A DNA stretch of 64,000 nt from Pseudoxanthomonas sp. NC8 (GCA_025232375.1 CP060419.1:3161001-3225000), one strand, 5' to 3'. Shown: positions 34,089 through 47,981, counted from the first letter of the stretch. The notes: generated by a model not told the origin, from the sequence alone. A program made the numbers and translations.

Positions 34089-34408
34089 TCACCCCGGCGA
34101 GCACAGCTTCAGGCCGATCACTCCGGCCACGATCAGGCCGATGCAGGCCAGCCGCGCCGGTGAACCGCTCTGCCCAGCAGGACGATGCCCATCCCCGCCA
34201 CGCCCACCGCGCCGATCCCGGTCCACACCGCATAGGCGGTGCCGACCGGGATCGAACGCATCGCCTGGGTCATCAGGTACAGGCTCGCCGCCGCGGCCGC
34301 CGCGGTACCGAGGCTGGGCCACAGCCGGGTGAAACCTTCGGTGTGCTTCAGCCCCGGGGCGAAACCGATCTCGAACAGGCCCGCCAGCAGCAGCCAGGTC
34401 CACGCCAT
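34089..34408 (-). CDS. small multidrug resistance (SugE-type) efflux protein
   Basis: Four-helix SMR transporter of about 106 residues: [20 protein letters not shown] (with the essential membrane Glu), [26 protein letters not shown], and the last helix [18 protein letters not shown]. The pattern fits SugE/Gdx-like exporters of guanidinium or quaternary ammonium ions. AAGGAG precedes the start. One G is missing near 34167. Confidence 0.85.
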
Positions 34409-34431
34409 CGTCGTTCTCCTTCCGAAGGTGC

Positions 34432-34466
34432 AAAAAAAAGCGGCCCGGGGCTAGGCCCCGGACCGC
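34432..34466 (-). terminator. Rho-independent terminator downstream of speD
   Basis: On the minus strand GCGGTCCGGGGC and GCCCCGGGCCGC form a stem with one A-C mismatch and a two-base-class loop, followed by eight T. It lies between speD and the SMR gene. Confidence 0.85.
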
Positions 34467-34575
34467 CGTCGGTTTCGTCCGCGGCTGGCGCCGCGCGCGG
34501 GCCGTCCCGCGATGTGCAGCGCCATCCTGCCAGCGCCTTCGTGAATCCCGGCGCACCCGCGGGCGCGCCGGCCGG

Positions 34576-35379
34576 TCACTCGACCAGGTTGCGCCCGTGG
34601 AACAGTTCCTCGATCTCGCGCTTGAGCAGCGCCTCGATGCGCATGCGGTCCTTGAACGAGAGGTTGCGCGCCTTCTCCTCGAACAGGTACGTGTCCAGGT
34701 CGAACTCCTTCAGGTGCATCTTCGTGTGGAAGATGTTCTCATAGTAGACGTTGACGTCGATGGACTCGTAGCGCGACTTGATGTTCTTCTTCGTAAAATC
34801 CTGGATCGAATTGATCTTGTGGTCGATGTAGTGCTTCTTGCCCTTGATGTCGCGGGTGAAGCCGCGCACGCGGTAGTCCATCACCACGATGTCGGACTCG
34901 AAGCTCTCGATCAGGTAGTTCAACGCCTTCAGCGGCGAAATCACGCCACAGGTGGCCACGTCGATATCCGCGCGGAAGGTCGCGATGCCGTTCTGCGGGT
35001 GCGTCTCCGGGTAGGTGTGGACGGTGATGTGGCTCTTGTCCATGTGCGCGACCACCGCGTCGGAGATGATCTCCTTGCCGGCGTCCTTCTTGTCGATGAC
35101 CGGCTCCTCGGAAATGAGGATGGTCACCGACGCACCCTGGGGATCGTAGTCCTGGCGGGCCACGTTCAGGATGTTGGCGCCGATGATCTGGGCCACGTCG
35201 GTCAGGATCTGGGTCAGCCGGTCGGCGTTGTACGCCTCATCGATGTACTCGATGTAGCGCTGGCGCTCGTCTTCGGAGACCGCGTAGCAGACGTCGTAGA
35301 TGTTGAAGCTCAACGCCTTGGTGAGGTTGTTGAAGCCTTGCAGCCTCAGGCGCGGCAGGGGTTTGACCACGGCGGTCAT
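34576..35379 (-). CDS. speD: S-adenosylmethionine decarboxylase proenzyme
   Basis: Makes decarboxylated SAM for spermidine synthesis. The 267-residue protein matches the enterobacterial-type SpeD. Cleavage before the Ser in [15 protein letters not shown] gives the pyruvoyl group; [20 protein letters not shown] opens the protein and [20 protein letters not shown] lies near the end. The frame is intact. Divergent from clp. Confidence 0.95.
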   Translation of the reverse strand: MTAVVKPLPRLRLQGFNNLTKALSFNIYDVCYAVSEDERQRYIEYIDEAYNADRLTQILTDVAQIIGANILNVARQDYDPQGASVTILISEEPVIDKKDAGKEIISDAVVAHMDKSHITVHTYPETHPQNGIATFRADIDVATCGVISPLKALNYLIESFESDIVVMDYRVRGFTRDIKGKKHYIDHKINSIQDFTKKNIKSRYESIDVNVYYENIFHTKMHLKEFDLDTYLFEEKARNLSFKDRMRIEALLKREIEELFHGRNLVE

Positions 35380-35495
35380 GCCTCTGGGGTGGAAAACGCG
35401 GCATTATGGGCCAAACCCGGTGGCCGCGGTATGTCTGGCGACACGGGGTTTGCCCGCCGGCGCATCGCCGGCTATCTTCGGCCGCCACGACTCCC

Positions 35496-36185
35496 ATGAA
35501 AACCAGGAACCACGCCGTGACTCCCCTGCGCTTCACCAGCAGCCCGCTGTCGCTGGATCAGGCCGCCGTCGAGCGCTTATGGCCCATTGCCAGCGCCGCC
35601 GCTACCCCAACCGGACCGACGTGTTCCGCCCCGGAGACCCGGCCGGCACCCTGTACTACGTGGTCAACGGCTCGGTCAGCATCATCGCCGAAGAGGAAGA
35701 CGGCCGCGAACTGGTCCCCAGGCTACTACGGCGCGGGCGAGTTCGTCGGCGAAATGGGCCTGTTCATCGAGTCCGACAGCCGCGAGGTGATCCTGCGCAC
35801 CCGCAGCGCCTGCGAGCTGGCCGAGATCAGCTACGACCGCCTGCAGCAGCTCATGTTCGGGCCGCTGGCCGGCGATGCCCCGCGCCTGCTCTATTCGATC
35901 GGCGTGCAGCTCTCGAGGCGCCTGCTGACCACCAGCCGCAAGGCCAGCCGCCTTACCTTCCTGGACGTGACCGACCGGATCGTGCGCACCCTGCATGACC
36001 TTACCAAGGAGCCGGAGGCAATGAGCCACCCGCAGGGCACGCAGATGCGCGTGTCGCGGCAGGAGCTGGCCCGCCTTGGTCGGGTGTTCGCGCGAAATGG
36101 CCGGCCGCGTGCTGAAGAAGCTCCATAGGTGGACGGCCAGCTGCACGCACGCGGCAAGACCGTCGTGCTGTACGGCACCCGCTGA
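35496..36185 (+). CDS. clp: CRP/FNR-family global regulator Clp
   Basis: Xanthomonas-type CRP-like protein, known there as a c-di-GMP-responsive activator of exoenzyme, virulence and motility genes. The cyclic-nucleotide-binding barrel reads RRRYPNRTDVFRPGDPAGTL and GEFVGEMGLFIESDSREVI. The helix-turn-helix reads QELARLVGCSREMAGRVLKK, and the end KTVVLYGTR is identical in my recollection of Xcc Clp. About 229 residues. The ATG at 35496 is used; GTG 35517 is possible. Breaks are near 35578 (CTTATGG), 35718, 36078 (CCTTGG) and 36127 (CCATAGG for CCAGG in KKLQVDGQL). Confidence 0.93.
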
Positions 36186-36206
36186 TCGCCCGGCAGCGTC
36201 GGGCGC

Positions 36207-36963
36207 ATGATGGAGTTTGGCGAAACCTTCGCCTTGGTTCGTGCTGGTCGGCCTTGGGGCGCAGCTCGTCGACGGGGCGCTCGGCATGGCCTATGGGCTG
36301 GTGTCTTCCTCGGTCCTGCTGGCGATGGGCCTGCCGCCGGCGCAGGTCAGCGCCAGCATCCACGCCGCTGAAGTGTTCACCTCCGGCGCCTCGGGCGTCT
36401 CGCACCTGGTCATGGGCAACGTGGACCGGCGCCTGTTCCTGCGCCTTGGCCGTGCCCGGCGTGGTCGGCGGATGCTCGGCGCCTACGTGCTGACCCGGAT
36501 CCCGGGCGAGCTGATCCGGCCGTTCGTCTACGTCTACCTGCTGGTGCTGGCGGTGCTGATCCCTGGTGCGCGCCGGCGGCCGGCTGGTACCCCGCCGGGA
36601 AGTGCGCCGGGTGCCGGTGCTGGGCTTCTTCGCCGGCCTGCTCGATGCCAGCGGCGGCGGTGGCTGGGGCCCGCTGGCGACCTCCACCCTGCTGGCCAGC
36701 GGCGGTAAGGCACGCACCGTGATCGGCTCGGTCAGCGCCGCCGAATTCGTGGTGACCTGGCGGTCTCGCTCACTTTCCTGCTGTCCATCGGCATCCAGCA
36801 CTTCCAGATCGTGGCCGGCCTGCTGGTGGGCGGCATGATCGCCGCACCGATCGCCGCGCTGCTGGTCAAGCGGGTACGCGAGCAGTGGGTGCTGATCGCG
36901 GTCGGCGTGCTGGTGCTGTGCATGAGCCTGTTCCAGATCGGGCACGCGCTGCTGAAGATGTAG
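36207..36963 (+). CDS. sulfite exporter TauE/SafE family permease
   Basis: Eight-helix membrane protein of about 251 residues: WFVLVGLGAQLVDGALGMAY at the start, a mirrored second half with GFFAGLLDASGGGGWGPLAT, and the end FQIGHALLKM. This is the typical two-repeat TauE layout; members move sulfite, sulfonates or other organic anions. ATG at 36207 gives MMEFGETFA joined to WFVLV if the CCTTGG at 36232 is CCTGG; a TTG at 36217 would also work. Other breaks are near 36450, 36475, 36562 and 36763. Confidence 0.85.
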
Positions 36964-36980
36964 CGCGCTAGGCGGGTCCG

Positions 36981-37704
36981 TCAGGACACCGGCGTCCCGC
37001 CGCGCGCGTGGCAGCCCCAGTTGAGGATCGGCGTCCCGGCTGGCAGCACGCGACGGAACATCGCCACCCGGCCCGGCTTCGGGTTCACCACCACCGGCCG
37101 GCGCGCGGCCAGCAGCAGCGGCAGGTCGGCCGAAGAGTCCGAGTAGGCCGTCTCGATGTCACCGTAGCCGCGCTCGCGCAGCATCCGCATCTTTTCCTCG
37201 TGGTGGCAATGGCGTCGCGCGCCGATGCCGCCCAACCGCGCGCCGACCACCGTGCCGATTACCGGCACGTCCTCGTGGGCGACGAACCCCAGGATCGCGC
37301 GGGCCAGTTCCGGCGGTGCGCCGGTGGCCACCACCACCCGGTCGCCCTGCGCACGGTGCCGGGTGAAAACCTCCAGCGCCGCCGGCAGCAGGCGCGCTGC
37401 GATCTGCTCGCGATGGGTGTCCACGTAGTGGTCGATCAGCTGGTCGAACTCGCGCGCCGCATGCAGGCCGAAGCTGCCGATCCAGACGTAACCGGAAATG
37501 CCCCGGCGGCGGGTGGGCAGGAAGGCAACCATCGGGCCCAGCAGCGGCGTAGCCAGGAGCGCGGCGAGCACACGCAGCGGGTTGCGGCGGATCAGCCAGG
37601 CTGAACAGGTGGCTGCCGGAGTCGCCGTCGTAAAGCGTGTGGTCGAAGTCGAACACGACCAGCGGCGCGTCCTCGCGTGGCGGCGGGTACGGTCCACCAG
37701 TCAT
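36981..37704 (-). CDS. HAD-IB family phosphatase (SerB-like)
   Basis: Haloacid-dehalogenase-fold hydrolase with the nucleophile motif VVFDFDHTLYDGDS, motif II VVATGAPPEL, and motif III/IV AYSDSSADLPLL. About 241 residues, with a long alpha-helical cap typical of the IB subgroup that includes phosphoserine and lysophosphatidate phosphatases. A frame break is near 37600, beside CCAGG, in the LFSLAWLIRR segment. It lies just downstream of trpC on the same strand but has no proven link to tryptophan. Confidence 0.83.
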
Positions 37705-37728
37705 GCGCCAGGGCTCATGCGTCGAAAC

Positions 37729-38524
37729 TCACCGGTCGAAAAACAGCTGCCGCAGCGCCTCGCCCGGCTCGTCGGCACGCATGAAGGTCTCCCCGACCAG
37801 GAAGGCGTGCACGCCGGCCGCGCGCATCCGCGTCACGTCATCGTGCACGAGGATGCCGCTCTCGGTGACCAGCAGCCGGTCGCGCGGCACCGCGTCCTTC
37901 ATCGCCAGGGTGACGTCGAGCGAGACCTCGAACGTGCGCAGGTTCCGGTTGTTGATCCCCACCAGCGGTACCGGCACCTGGATCGCACGCTCCAGCTCGT
38001 CGATGTCGTGCACTTCCACCAGCACGTCCATGCCCAGCTCCAGCGCCAGCCCGGACAGGTCGGCCAGCTGCACGTCGTCCAGCGCGGCCACGATCAGCAG
38101 GATGCAGTCGGCACCGAGCGCGCGGGCCTCGTGCACCCTGGTACGCGTCGATGGTGAAATCCTTGCGCAGCACCGGCAGCGTGCACGCCGCGCGCGCCTG
38201 CTGCAGGTAGTCGTCGCTGCCTGGGAAGAAGTCGACGTCGGTCAGCACCGACAGGCAGGACGCCCCACCGAACTCGTAGCTGACCGCGATCTCGGCCGGG
38301 CGGAAGTCCGGGCGGATCACGCCCTTGGACGGGCTGGCCTTCTTCACCTCGGCGATGACCGCAGGATCGCCGGCCGCGATCGCCGCCTGCAACGCCGTGG
38401 CGAAACCGCGCACCGGGCCGGCATCGCGCGCACGCGCGCTGATCTCGGCCAGCGACACGCGGCTGCGGCGTGCGGTGATCTCCTCGACCTTGCGGGCCAG
38501 GATGGTCTGCAGGATGTCGCTCAT
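37729..38524 (-). CDS. trpC: indole-3-glycerol-phosphate synthase
   Basis: Closes the ring to indole-3-glycerol phosphate in tryptophan synthesis. Family blocks: [19 protein letters not shown] (catalytic Lys and Glu), [42 protein letters not shown] and VTESGI. About 264 residues, monofunctional. One frame break is near 38138, where CACCCTGG replaces CACCTGG; corrected it reads [17 protein letters not shown]. Confidence 0.95.
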
Positions 38525-38590
38525 CGTCTGTCGCGGGCTCGCACTCGGCGGACCGGCATTCTCGCATGCACGGACACGGGCCGGATGGTT

Positions 38591-38933
38591 TCAGCCACCG
38601 GCGAAGCCGGACGCGCGCTCGACCCTGGCCACGCGCAGTTCGTAGTGTTCGTACCAGTGCTGGCGGCCGTGGCGGCGCACTTCGGCATGCTCGGCGTGCT
38701 CGCGCCAAGGCGCGGATCGCCGCCTCGCTTTCCCAGTAGGACACGGTGATGCCGAAGCCTTCGACGTCCCGGGCCGACTCCACGCCAAGGAACCCCGGCT
38801 GCTGCCGGGCCAGCTCGAGCATGCGTCCGGCCGCCGCGGCATAGCCTTCGGGATCCTCGCCGTTGCGGCGGGAACTGAACACCACCGCGTAGTACGGTGG
38901 CGCCGGCAGGCAAGCGAAGCCGTCGCCGCTCAT
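38591..38933 (-). CDS. antibiotic biosynthesis monooxygenase (ABM) family protein
   Basis: A dimeric ferredoxin-like fold of about 113 residues with [32 protein letters not shown] and [16 protein letters not shown]...EHAE. The last block is the hallmark of ABM-domain proteins, which include haem-degrading and quinol monooxygenases. Its start overlaps the trpD stop by ATGA, so it is co-translated with trpD. A break is near 38708 (CCAAGG for CCAGG). The function is unknown. Confidence 0.8.
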
Positions 38934-39976
38934 GCCGGTGTCGCCTGCCCGGCGAGCTCGCGCGTGCCCAGCACGAAGCGGTCCAGCGCCTGCCGCGCTG
39001 CACCGCTGTCGAGCGCGACGACGCGCGCGCGCGATGCCATCGCCGATGTCGTCGGCCACGCCGGAGACGTACAGCGCCGCGGCCGCATTGAGCACCACGA
39101 TCTCGCGCGCCGGTCCGGGTGCGCCGTCGAGCACGCCCAGCAGCATGCCGCGCGACTCGGCCGCGTCGGCCACCTTGAGGTTGCGGCTGGCCGACATGGC
39201 GATGCCGAAGTCCTCCGGATGGATCTCGTATTCGCGGACCACGCCGTCGCGCAGTTCGCCGACCATGGTCGCCGCGCCGAGCGAGATCTCGTCCATGCCG
39301 TCGCGGCCCCAGACCACCAGCGCACGCGCGGCGCCCAGCTCGTGCAGCACGCGGGCCTGGATGCCGACCAGGTCCGGATGGAACACGCCCATCAGGATGT
39401 TCGGCGCGCCGGCCGGATTGGTCAGTGGGCCGAGGATGTTGAAGATCGTGCGCACGCCCATCTCGCGCCGCACCGGGGCCACCACCTTCATCGCCGGATG
39501 GTGGATCGGCGCGAACATGAAGCCGATGCCGGCACGCGCGATGGACGCGGCCACCTGCTCCGGCTGCAGCTCGATCGCCGCGCCCAGCGCCTCGAGGACG
39601 TCGGCGCTGCCGGACTTGGACGACACGCTGCGGTTGCCGTGCTTGGCGACCCTTGCGCCGGCCGCCGCGGCGACGAACATCGAACAGGTGGAGATGTTGA
39701 AGGTGTGCGAGCCATCGCCGCCGGTGCCGACGATGTCGATAAGGTGCGTGCGGTCGGCCACCTCCACGGTACGCGAGAACTCGCGCATGACCAGCCGCGC
39801 CGGCGATCTCGCCTACCGTTTCCTTCTTCACCCGCAAGCCGGTCAGGATCGCCGCCGTGATCAGCGGAGAGACCTCGCCACGCATGATCTGGCGCATCAA
39901 CCCGACCATTTCGTCGTGGAAGATCTCGCGGTGCTCGATCGTGCGCTGGAGCGCTTCCTTGGGGGGTGATGGTCAT
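38930..39976 (-). CDS. trpD: anthranilate phosphoribosyltransferase
   Basis: Transfers phosphoribose from PRPP to anthranilate. Landmarks: [40 protein letters not shown] (PRPP loop), [32 protein letters not shown] and ILGPLTNPA. About 348 residues. Breaks are near 39962 (CCAAGG for [21 protein letters not shown]) and near 39798. trpE and trpG are not nearby on this strand. Confidence 0.95.
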
Positions 39977-40057
39977 GGCGGCATGCGCAGGGATATCCGT
40001 GTCGGTTCCAGTCTAACCGCCACGCCGCCATGCGAGGCGGCGGTAGCCCCTGAAACG

Positions 40058-40083
40058 AAAAACGCCGGCGTCGGCCGGCGTCG
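40058..40083 (-). terminator. terminator of the atp operon
   Basis: On the minus strand ACGCCGGC-CGAC-GCCGGCGT is followed by four further T. It lies downstream of atpC and before trpD. Confidence 0.85.
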
Positions 40084-40118
40084 TTCGCTGCATCCCCCGA
40101 AGATCCGGGTCGCGCGGA

Positions 40119-40542
40119 TCAGTGCTTGAGGGTGCGGCGCAGGCGCTCGAGGGCCTGCAGCTGGGCGGTGGACTTCGGTAAGGCGCTTCTGCGCCTCGGC
40201 CACTTCGATCACCTCGCTGCGGTTGGCCAGCGCACGCTCGGCCTCTTCCTTGGCCTTGCGCACCGCGGCCTCGTCGATGTCCTGGGCGCGGATCGCGGTG
40301 TCGGCCAGCACCGTCACCACCTGCGGCTGCACCTCGAGGATGCCGCCGGAAATGGCGAAATCCAGGTGCGAGCCGTCCGGCAGCGTCACCACGACCTTGC
40401 CCGGCTTCAGCCGGGTGATCAGCGGCGCGTGCCGCGGCGCGATGCCGAGCTCGCCCAGTTCGCCCGTGGCCACGACCAGGGTCGCTTCACCGCGGAAGAT
40501 CTCCTGCTCGGCGCTGACGATGTCGCAACGGATGGTGCTCAT
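40119..40542 (-). CDS. atpC: ATP synthase epsilon subunit
   Basis: Central-stalk subunit: N-terminal beta-sandwich [38 protein letters not shown], then the helical hairpin with [17 protein letters not shown]. About 140 residues once the break near 40180, at a GTAAGG string, is repaired; the corrected tail reads [15 protein letters not shown]. Last gene of the atp operon. Confidence 0.95.
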
Positions 40543-40577
40543 GCTGCCTCGCTGTGTTCAGTGTCGGAAGATCGCAC

Positions 40578-42118
<1,541 letters not shown>

Positions 42119-42526
42119 TTACTCGCACTTGAGCATCGCGGCGGTCTGGGTGAAGGAGTCGTTGGCGGCCTTGCAGGCCACTTCCCAGGCCGGACTTGTC
42201 GCTCAGCGCTTCCCACTGCGCGCGGGCCGGTCGACGCCCTGCTGGAAGGCGGCGGCCGAAGCGTCGCCACCCGACTTCTCGAAGCAGGTCTTGGCGCGGG
42301 TCAGGTAGTCCTCGCAGACCTGCGGCAGGCCCGACGCGACCGGGGCGGCAGCGTCGGTGGCAGCCGGGGCGGCGGCATCCGCAGCCGGGGCAGCGGCATC
42401 GGCAGCCGGAGCAGCCTCGGTGGTGGCCGGAGCGGCATCGGCGGCGGGCGCTTCGGCTTCCTTCTTGCCGCAGGCGGCCAGCATGACGGCGAGAGCCGCG
42501 ACGGTCATCAGCTTGTTCATGGTCAT
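42119..42526 (-). CDS. small Ala-rich lipoprotein inside the atp operon
   Basis: About 134 residues: a lipoprotein signal with lipobox LAAC (MTVAALAVMLAACGKKEAEA), a low-complexity Ala/Pro/Asp linker of about 45 residues, then a small Cys-containing domain (VCEDYLTRAKTCFEKS, and ACKAANDSFTQTAAMLKCE after correction). The two Cys-x-helix segments resemble uncharacterised DUF5339-type proteins. Breaks are near 42230 and 42190, the latter at a CCAGG. The start may be ATG 42526 or 42520. It occupies the gap between atpG and atpD on the same strand. No role in ATP synthase is known to me. Confidence 0.7.
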
Positions 42527-42638
42527 TCCTTGGGTTCCAGATTGAGTGTTGATCGTGGTTCGATTCCAGCACTGCGCGACTTCATTCCTTGACCCGGGGA
42601 CGCCAGCCGCGCGAGACGCCCCTTCTGCGTTGCAAGCT

Positions 42639-43502
42639 TCAGACGGCTGCTGCGCCGCCCACGATCTCGGAGATTTCCTGCGTGATCGCGGCCCAGCGGG
42701 CCTTGTTGTAGACCAGGTTCAGGGTACCGATCAGCTTGGTTGCGTTGTCGCTGGCCGCCTTCATCGCCACCATGCGCGCGGCATGCTCGGATGCCACGTT
42801 CTCCAGCAGCGCCTGGTAGACGAGCGACTCCACGTAGCGGATCAGCACGTGGTCGAGCACGGTCGCCGCGTCCGGCTCGTAGATGTAGTCCCAGTCGTGG
42901 TTCGGCACACCCGTCTGCGCCGGCGGAAGCGGCAGCAGCTGGTCGAACGTGGCCTTCTGGGTCATCGTGTTGACGAAGTGGTTGTAGACCACGAACACGC
43001 GGTCGACCTTGCCGTCGATGTAGGCCTGCAGCATGAGCTTGACCACGCCGCGCAGGTCGTCCAGGTGCGGCACGTCGCCCAGATGGGACACGCTGCCAAC
43101 CATGTTGACCTTGATCCGGCGGAAGAAGGCCGATGCCTTCTGGCCGATGGTGACCATGTCGACCTCGACGCCCTGCTCGTTGAACTGGCGGATCTCGCCC
43201 AGCAGCTTGCGGAACAGGTTGTTGTTGAGGCCACCGGCTGCGCCGCGGTCGGACGACACCACGATGTAGCCGACCCGCTTGACCTGCTCGCGCTCGAGCA
43301 GGAACGGATGCTGGTAGTCGGTGTTGGCGTTCGCCACGTGGCCGATGACCTGCCGCATGGCCTGGGTGTACGGACGCGAGGTGCGCATCCGGTCCTGCGC
43401 CTTGCGGATCTTGGAGGCCGAGACCATTTCCAGCGCGCGGGTCACCTTGCGGGTGTTCTGCACGCTCTTGATCTTGGTTTTGATTTCGCGTCCGCCAGCC
43501 AT
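42639..43502 (-). CDS. atpG: ATP synthase gamma subunit
   Basis: Rotor shaft subunit, 287 residues, intact. Start [20 protein letters not shown], the N-terminal coiled-coil helix [20 protein letters not shown], and the C-terminal helix [18 protein letters not shown] are typical. Confidence 0.97.
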   Translation of the reverse strand: MAGGREIKTKIKSVQNTRKVTRALEMVSASKIRKAQDRMRTSRPYTQAMRQVIGHVANANTDYQHPFLLEREQVKRVGYIVVSSDRGAAGGLNNNLFRKLLGEIRQFNEQGVEVDMVTIGQKASAFFRRIKVNMVGSVSHLGDVPHLDDLRGVVKLMLQAYIDGKVDRVFVVYNHFVNTMTQKATFDQLLPLPPAQTGVPNHDWDYIYEPDAATVLDHVLIRYVESLVYQALLENVASEHAARMVAMKAASDNATKLIGTLNLVYNKARWAAITQEISEIVGGAAAV

Positions 43503-43589
43503 CTCTTCTTCCCGTTGGGCGGGCCATGGCCCGCCGTTGGACTTGGTCACCGTCGCGGCGGCGGGATCATTCCCGCGCCGCGTCGCGGC

Positions 43590-45139
<1,550 letters not shown>

Positions 45140-45211
45140 GTTGGTTTCCTTGGAGTCGCGTGCCCTGGAGGCGGCGACCTGAAAAGTGAACTGTCTGGAG
45201 CCGGTCGCGGG

Positions 45212-45744
45212 TCAGCCCGCCAGCGCGGTCTGCAGGCGCGCGAGCTTGCCCTTGAGCGAACCGTCGATCACCACGTCGCCGGCGTCGATCACCGCGCCGC
45301 CGATCAGGCTGGCGTCCACCGCCGCGTCCAGTTCGACCTCGCGGCCGAAACGGCGCTTGAGCGCGTCGCGCAGCTTGTCCAGCTCCTGCGGCGACAGCTC
45401 GGCGGCGGAAGTGACGGTGGCCCGCACCACGCGCTGGTCCTCGGCGCGCTGCTGTTCAAACAGCCCGGCGACCTCGGCCAGCAAGGGCAGGCGCCCGGCG
45501 TCGGCCAGCAGGCCGAGGAACCGGGTGAACGAAGCTTCGGCGCCCTGCGGCGCCAGCAGCGCGACCGCCTGGCCGCGGGTCAGCTCCGGATTGAGCAGCA
45601 GGCCAGCCACGCGCGGGTCGGCGGCGACCTGGGCAGCGAAGCCCAGCGCCTGCGACCATGCGTCCAGGCGGCCTTCGTCGCGCGCGGCCGCGAAGCGAAG
45701 GCGGCGCGGGCGTAGGGACGGGCGAGGGTGAGGGCCTGGCTCAT
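45212..45744 (-). CDS. atpH: ATP synthase delta subunit
   Basis: Stator subunit linking F1 to the b-dimer; about 177 residues, start MSQALTLARPYARAAFA. The C-terminal block ELDAAVDASLIGGAVIDAGD then VVIDGSLKGKLARLQ is diagnostic. One break near 45697 in AFAAARDEGRLDAW. The stop of atpF lies 2 bp before the start. Confidence 0.95.
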
Positions 45745-45746
45745 GC

Positions 45747-46218
45747 TCAGATCTCGGCCGCCAGTTCGTCGAGCAACGCCTTGTGCGCGTTGGCATCGAT
45801 CTCGCGGCGCAGCAGCTTCTCGGCGCCGTTCACCGCCAGCGCGGACACCTGCTTGCGCAGGTCTTCGCGGGCGCGGTTGGCGGACGCGTCGATCTCGGCC
45901 TGGGCGATCGCCTTCTGGCGGCCGGCTTCGGCGAGTGCGTCCTCACGCGCGGCGTCGACGATCTGGTTGGCGCGCGCGTGGGGGCCGGTCGATGATCTCG
46001 TTGGCCTTGCCGCGGGCTTCCTTCAGCAGCTCGTTGACCTTGTCCTGCGCCTGCGCCAGGTCCTTCTGGCTGCGGTCGGCCGCGGTAAGGCCCTCGGCGA
46101 TCTTCTGCTGGCGCTCCTCGATGGCCTTGAGCAGCGGCGGCCAGATCTTGGTGGCGATCAGCCAGATCAGCGCGGCGAAAGCCAGCGCCGGGGCAATTAG
46201 AGTAAGACCGATGTTCAT
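45747..46218 (-). CDS. atpF: ATP synthase subunit b
   Basis: Membrane-anchored peripheral stalk: one N-terminal helix ([20 protein letters not shown]) and a long charged coiled coil ([20 protein letters not shown]). About 156 residues. One extra base near 45982 within a G-run. The Thr in AEGLTAAD comes from a GTAAGG string; Ala is usual here. Confidence 0.95.
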
Positions 46219-46322
46219 TGGTGCGCTCTGCCTGTGGTGACGGGACCGACGCGGCCGTAGCCGGCCGGCCCCTCCATCCTGTCAGCGCCCGCGCGGATGC
46301 GCGGGCACCACCCGACGTTCGA

Positions 46323-46694
<372 letters not shown>

Positions 46695-47492
46695 TCAGTG
46701 ACTGTCTTCGGACAGGCTCAGGTACACGATCGACAGCATCATGAAGATGAACGCCTGCAGCGGAATCACCAGCAGGTGGAAGATCATCCAGCCGAAGCCG
46801 AAGGCCGCACCGGCGAACATGCCGGCGATGCCGGCGCCGCCGAGCACCCATATCAGCAGGAACACGATCTCGCCGCCGAACATGTTGCCGAACAGTCGCA
46901 TCGCCAGCGAAATCGGCTTGCTGAGCCATTCGACGGTGTTGAGGATGAGGTTGAACGGCATCATCCACTTGCCGAACGGCGCGGTCAGGAACTCCAGGGT
47001 GAAGTGTCCCAGGCCCTTGGCGCGCAGCGCGAAGAAGATCATCAGGAAGAACACGCTGATCGACATGCCCAGCGTGGCGTTCACGTCGGCGGTCGGGACC
47101 GGCTTCCAGTAGTGAACGCCGAACCAGCCCAGGACCGTCGCGAAGAAGTCCGCCGGGATCATCTTCAGCAGGTTCATCATCAGGATCCAGAAGAACAGGG
47201 TGATCGCGATGGGCGTCACCAGCTTGCTGGTCCCGTGGTAGGTGTCGCGCGCCTGGCGGTCGACGAACTCCAGGCAGATTTCGACAAAGGCCTGCCACTT
47301 GCCCGGCACGCCCGCGGTGGCCTTGCGCGTGGCCAGCCAGAACATGAACACCATCAACAGGCCCATCAGCACCGCGGTCACGAACGTGTCCACGTGCAAC
47401 GTCCAGAAGCCACCCTCGCCGACCTTGAAGGTCAGGTTCTGCAGGTGATGCTGGATGTAGCTGGTTGGGGTCAGTTCCGCCTCAGCCGACAT
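46695..47492 (-). CDS. atpB: ATP synthase subunit a
   Basis: Membrane stator subunit forming the proton half-channels, 265 residues, intact. The essential Arg lies in SLAMRLFGNMFGGEIVFLLI; C-terminal helix FIFMMLSIVYLSLSEDSH. Start MSAEAELTPTSYIQHHLQNL. Confidence 0.97.
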   Translation of the reverse strand: MSAEAELTPTSYIQHHLQNLTFKVGEGGFWTLHVDTFVTAVLMGLLMVFMFWLATRKATAGVPGKWQAFVEICLEFVDRQARDTYHGTSKLVTPIAITLFFWILMMNLLKMIPADFFATVLGWFGVHYWKPVPTADVNATLGMSISVFFLMIFFALRAKGLGHFTLEFLTAPFGKWMMPFNLILNTVEWLSKPISLAMRLFGNMFGGEIVFLLIWVLGGAGIAGMFAGAAFGFGWMIFHLLVIPLQAFIFMMLSIVYLSLSEDSH

Positions 47493-47548
47493 GGGTCCTG
47501 TTTTCCTGTTCTAACAACCTGAATTGATCCGAATTGCCCGTAGGCCCC

Positions 47549-47914
47549 TCAGCGGGCCAGTGCCAGCGCCACGACCTGGGCCGCCAGCACCACCACCGCC
47601 GCGACCAGCATCGGCAACGGGGGCAGCCCGAAAGCGGCCGCACCCAGCACCAGTACCGCCACCAGGACCAGCCATTTGGCCAGTACCCCGGCGACCAGCC
47701 AGCCAGCGCCGGGACCGCGGCTGCAACGCCGCCCCCAACGCGATCCGGGCCGAGAACCATCCCATGGGATCACCGCACCCCCGCCCACCAGCGCCGCCAC
47801 CGACCAGCGCGGCGCCTGCCAGAGGCAGGCCAGCGCGACCAGCAGTGTCGCCACCACCTGTAAGGCGATCGCGCGAGCGGCCTGTCGCCGGCCTGCGGCA
47901 ACGGAGTTCAGCAC
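47549..47914 (-). CDS. atpI: ATP synthase subunit I-like protein
   Basis: About 121 residues with four hydrophobic segments (IALQVVATLLVALACLW, the glycine-rich SVAALVGGGAVI, LVAGVLAKWLVLVAVLVLGA, MLVAAVVVLAAQVVALALAR), the layout of AtpI, which helps c-ring assembly or cation uptake. The best start is GTG 47914 (VLNSVAAGRRQAAR). Breaks are near 47763 and 47698. It is first in the atp operon. Confidence 0.75.
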   Translation of the reverse strand: MLNSVAAGRRQAARAIALQVVATLLVALACLWQAPRWSVAALVGGGAVIPWDGSRPGSRWGRRCSRGPGAGWLVAGVLAKWLVLVAVLVLGAAAFGLPPLPMLVAAVVVLAAQVVALALAR

Positions 47915-47981
47915 GCGATGATTGCCTGAGGGAGTAAGCGGGAGGCGGGCGTCGCGAAAACGCGCCCTGCCGAGCCGCAAA

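Noticed and set aside
34597..35499. Plus-strand 300-codon frame opposite speD
   Set aside because: speD is intact and conserved on the other strand; this frame is its Val/Asp-rich shadow.
42357..42545. Gly/Ala repeat protein on the plus strand at the lipoprotein gene
   Set aside because: Low-complexity mirror of the Ala/Pro linker of the lipoprotein.
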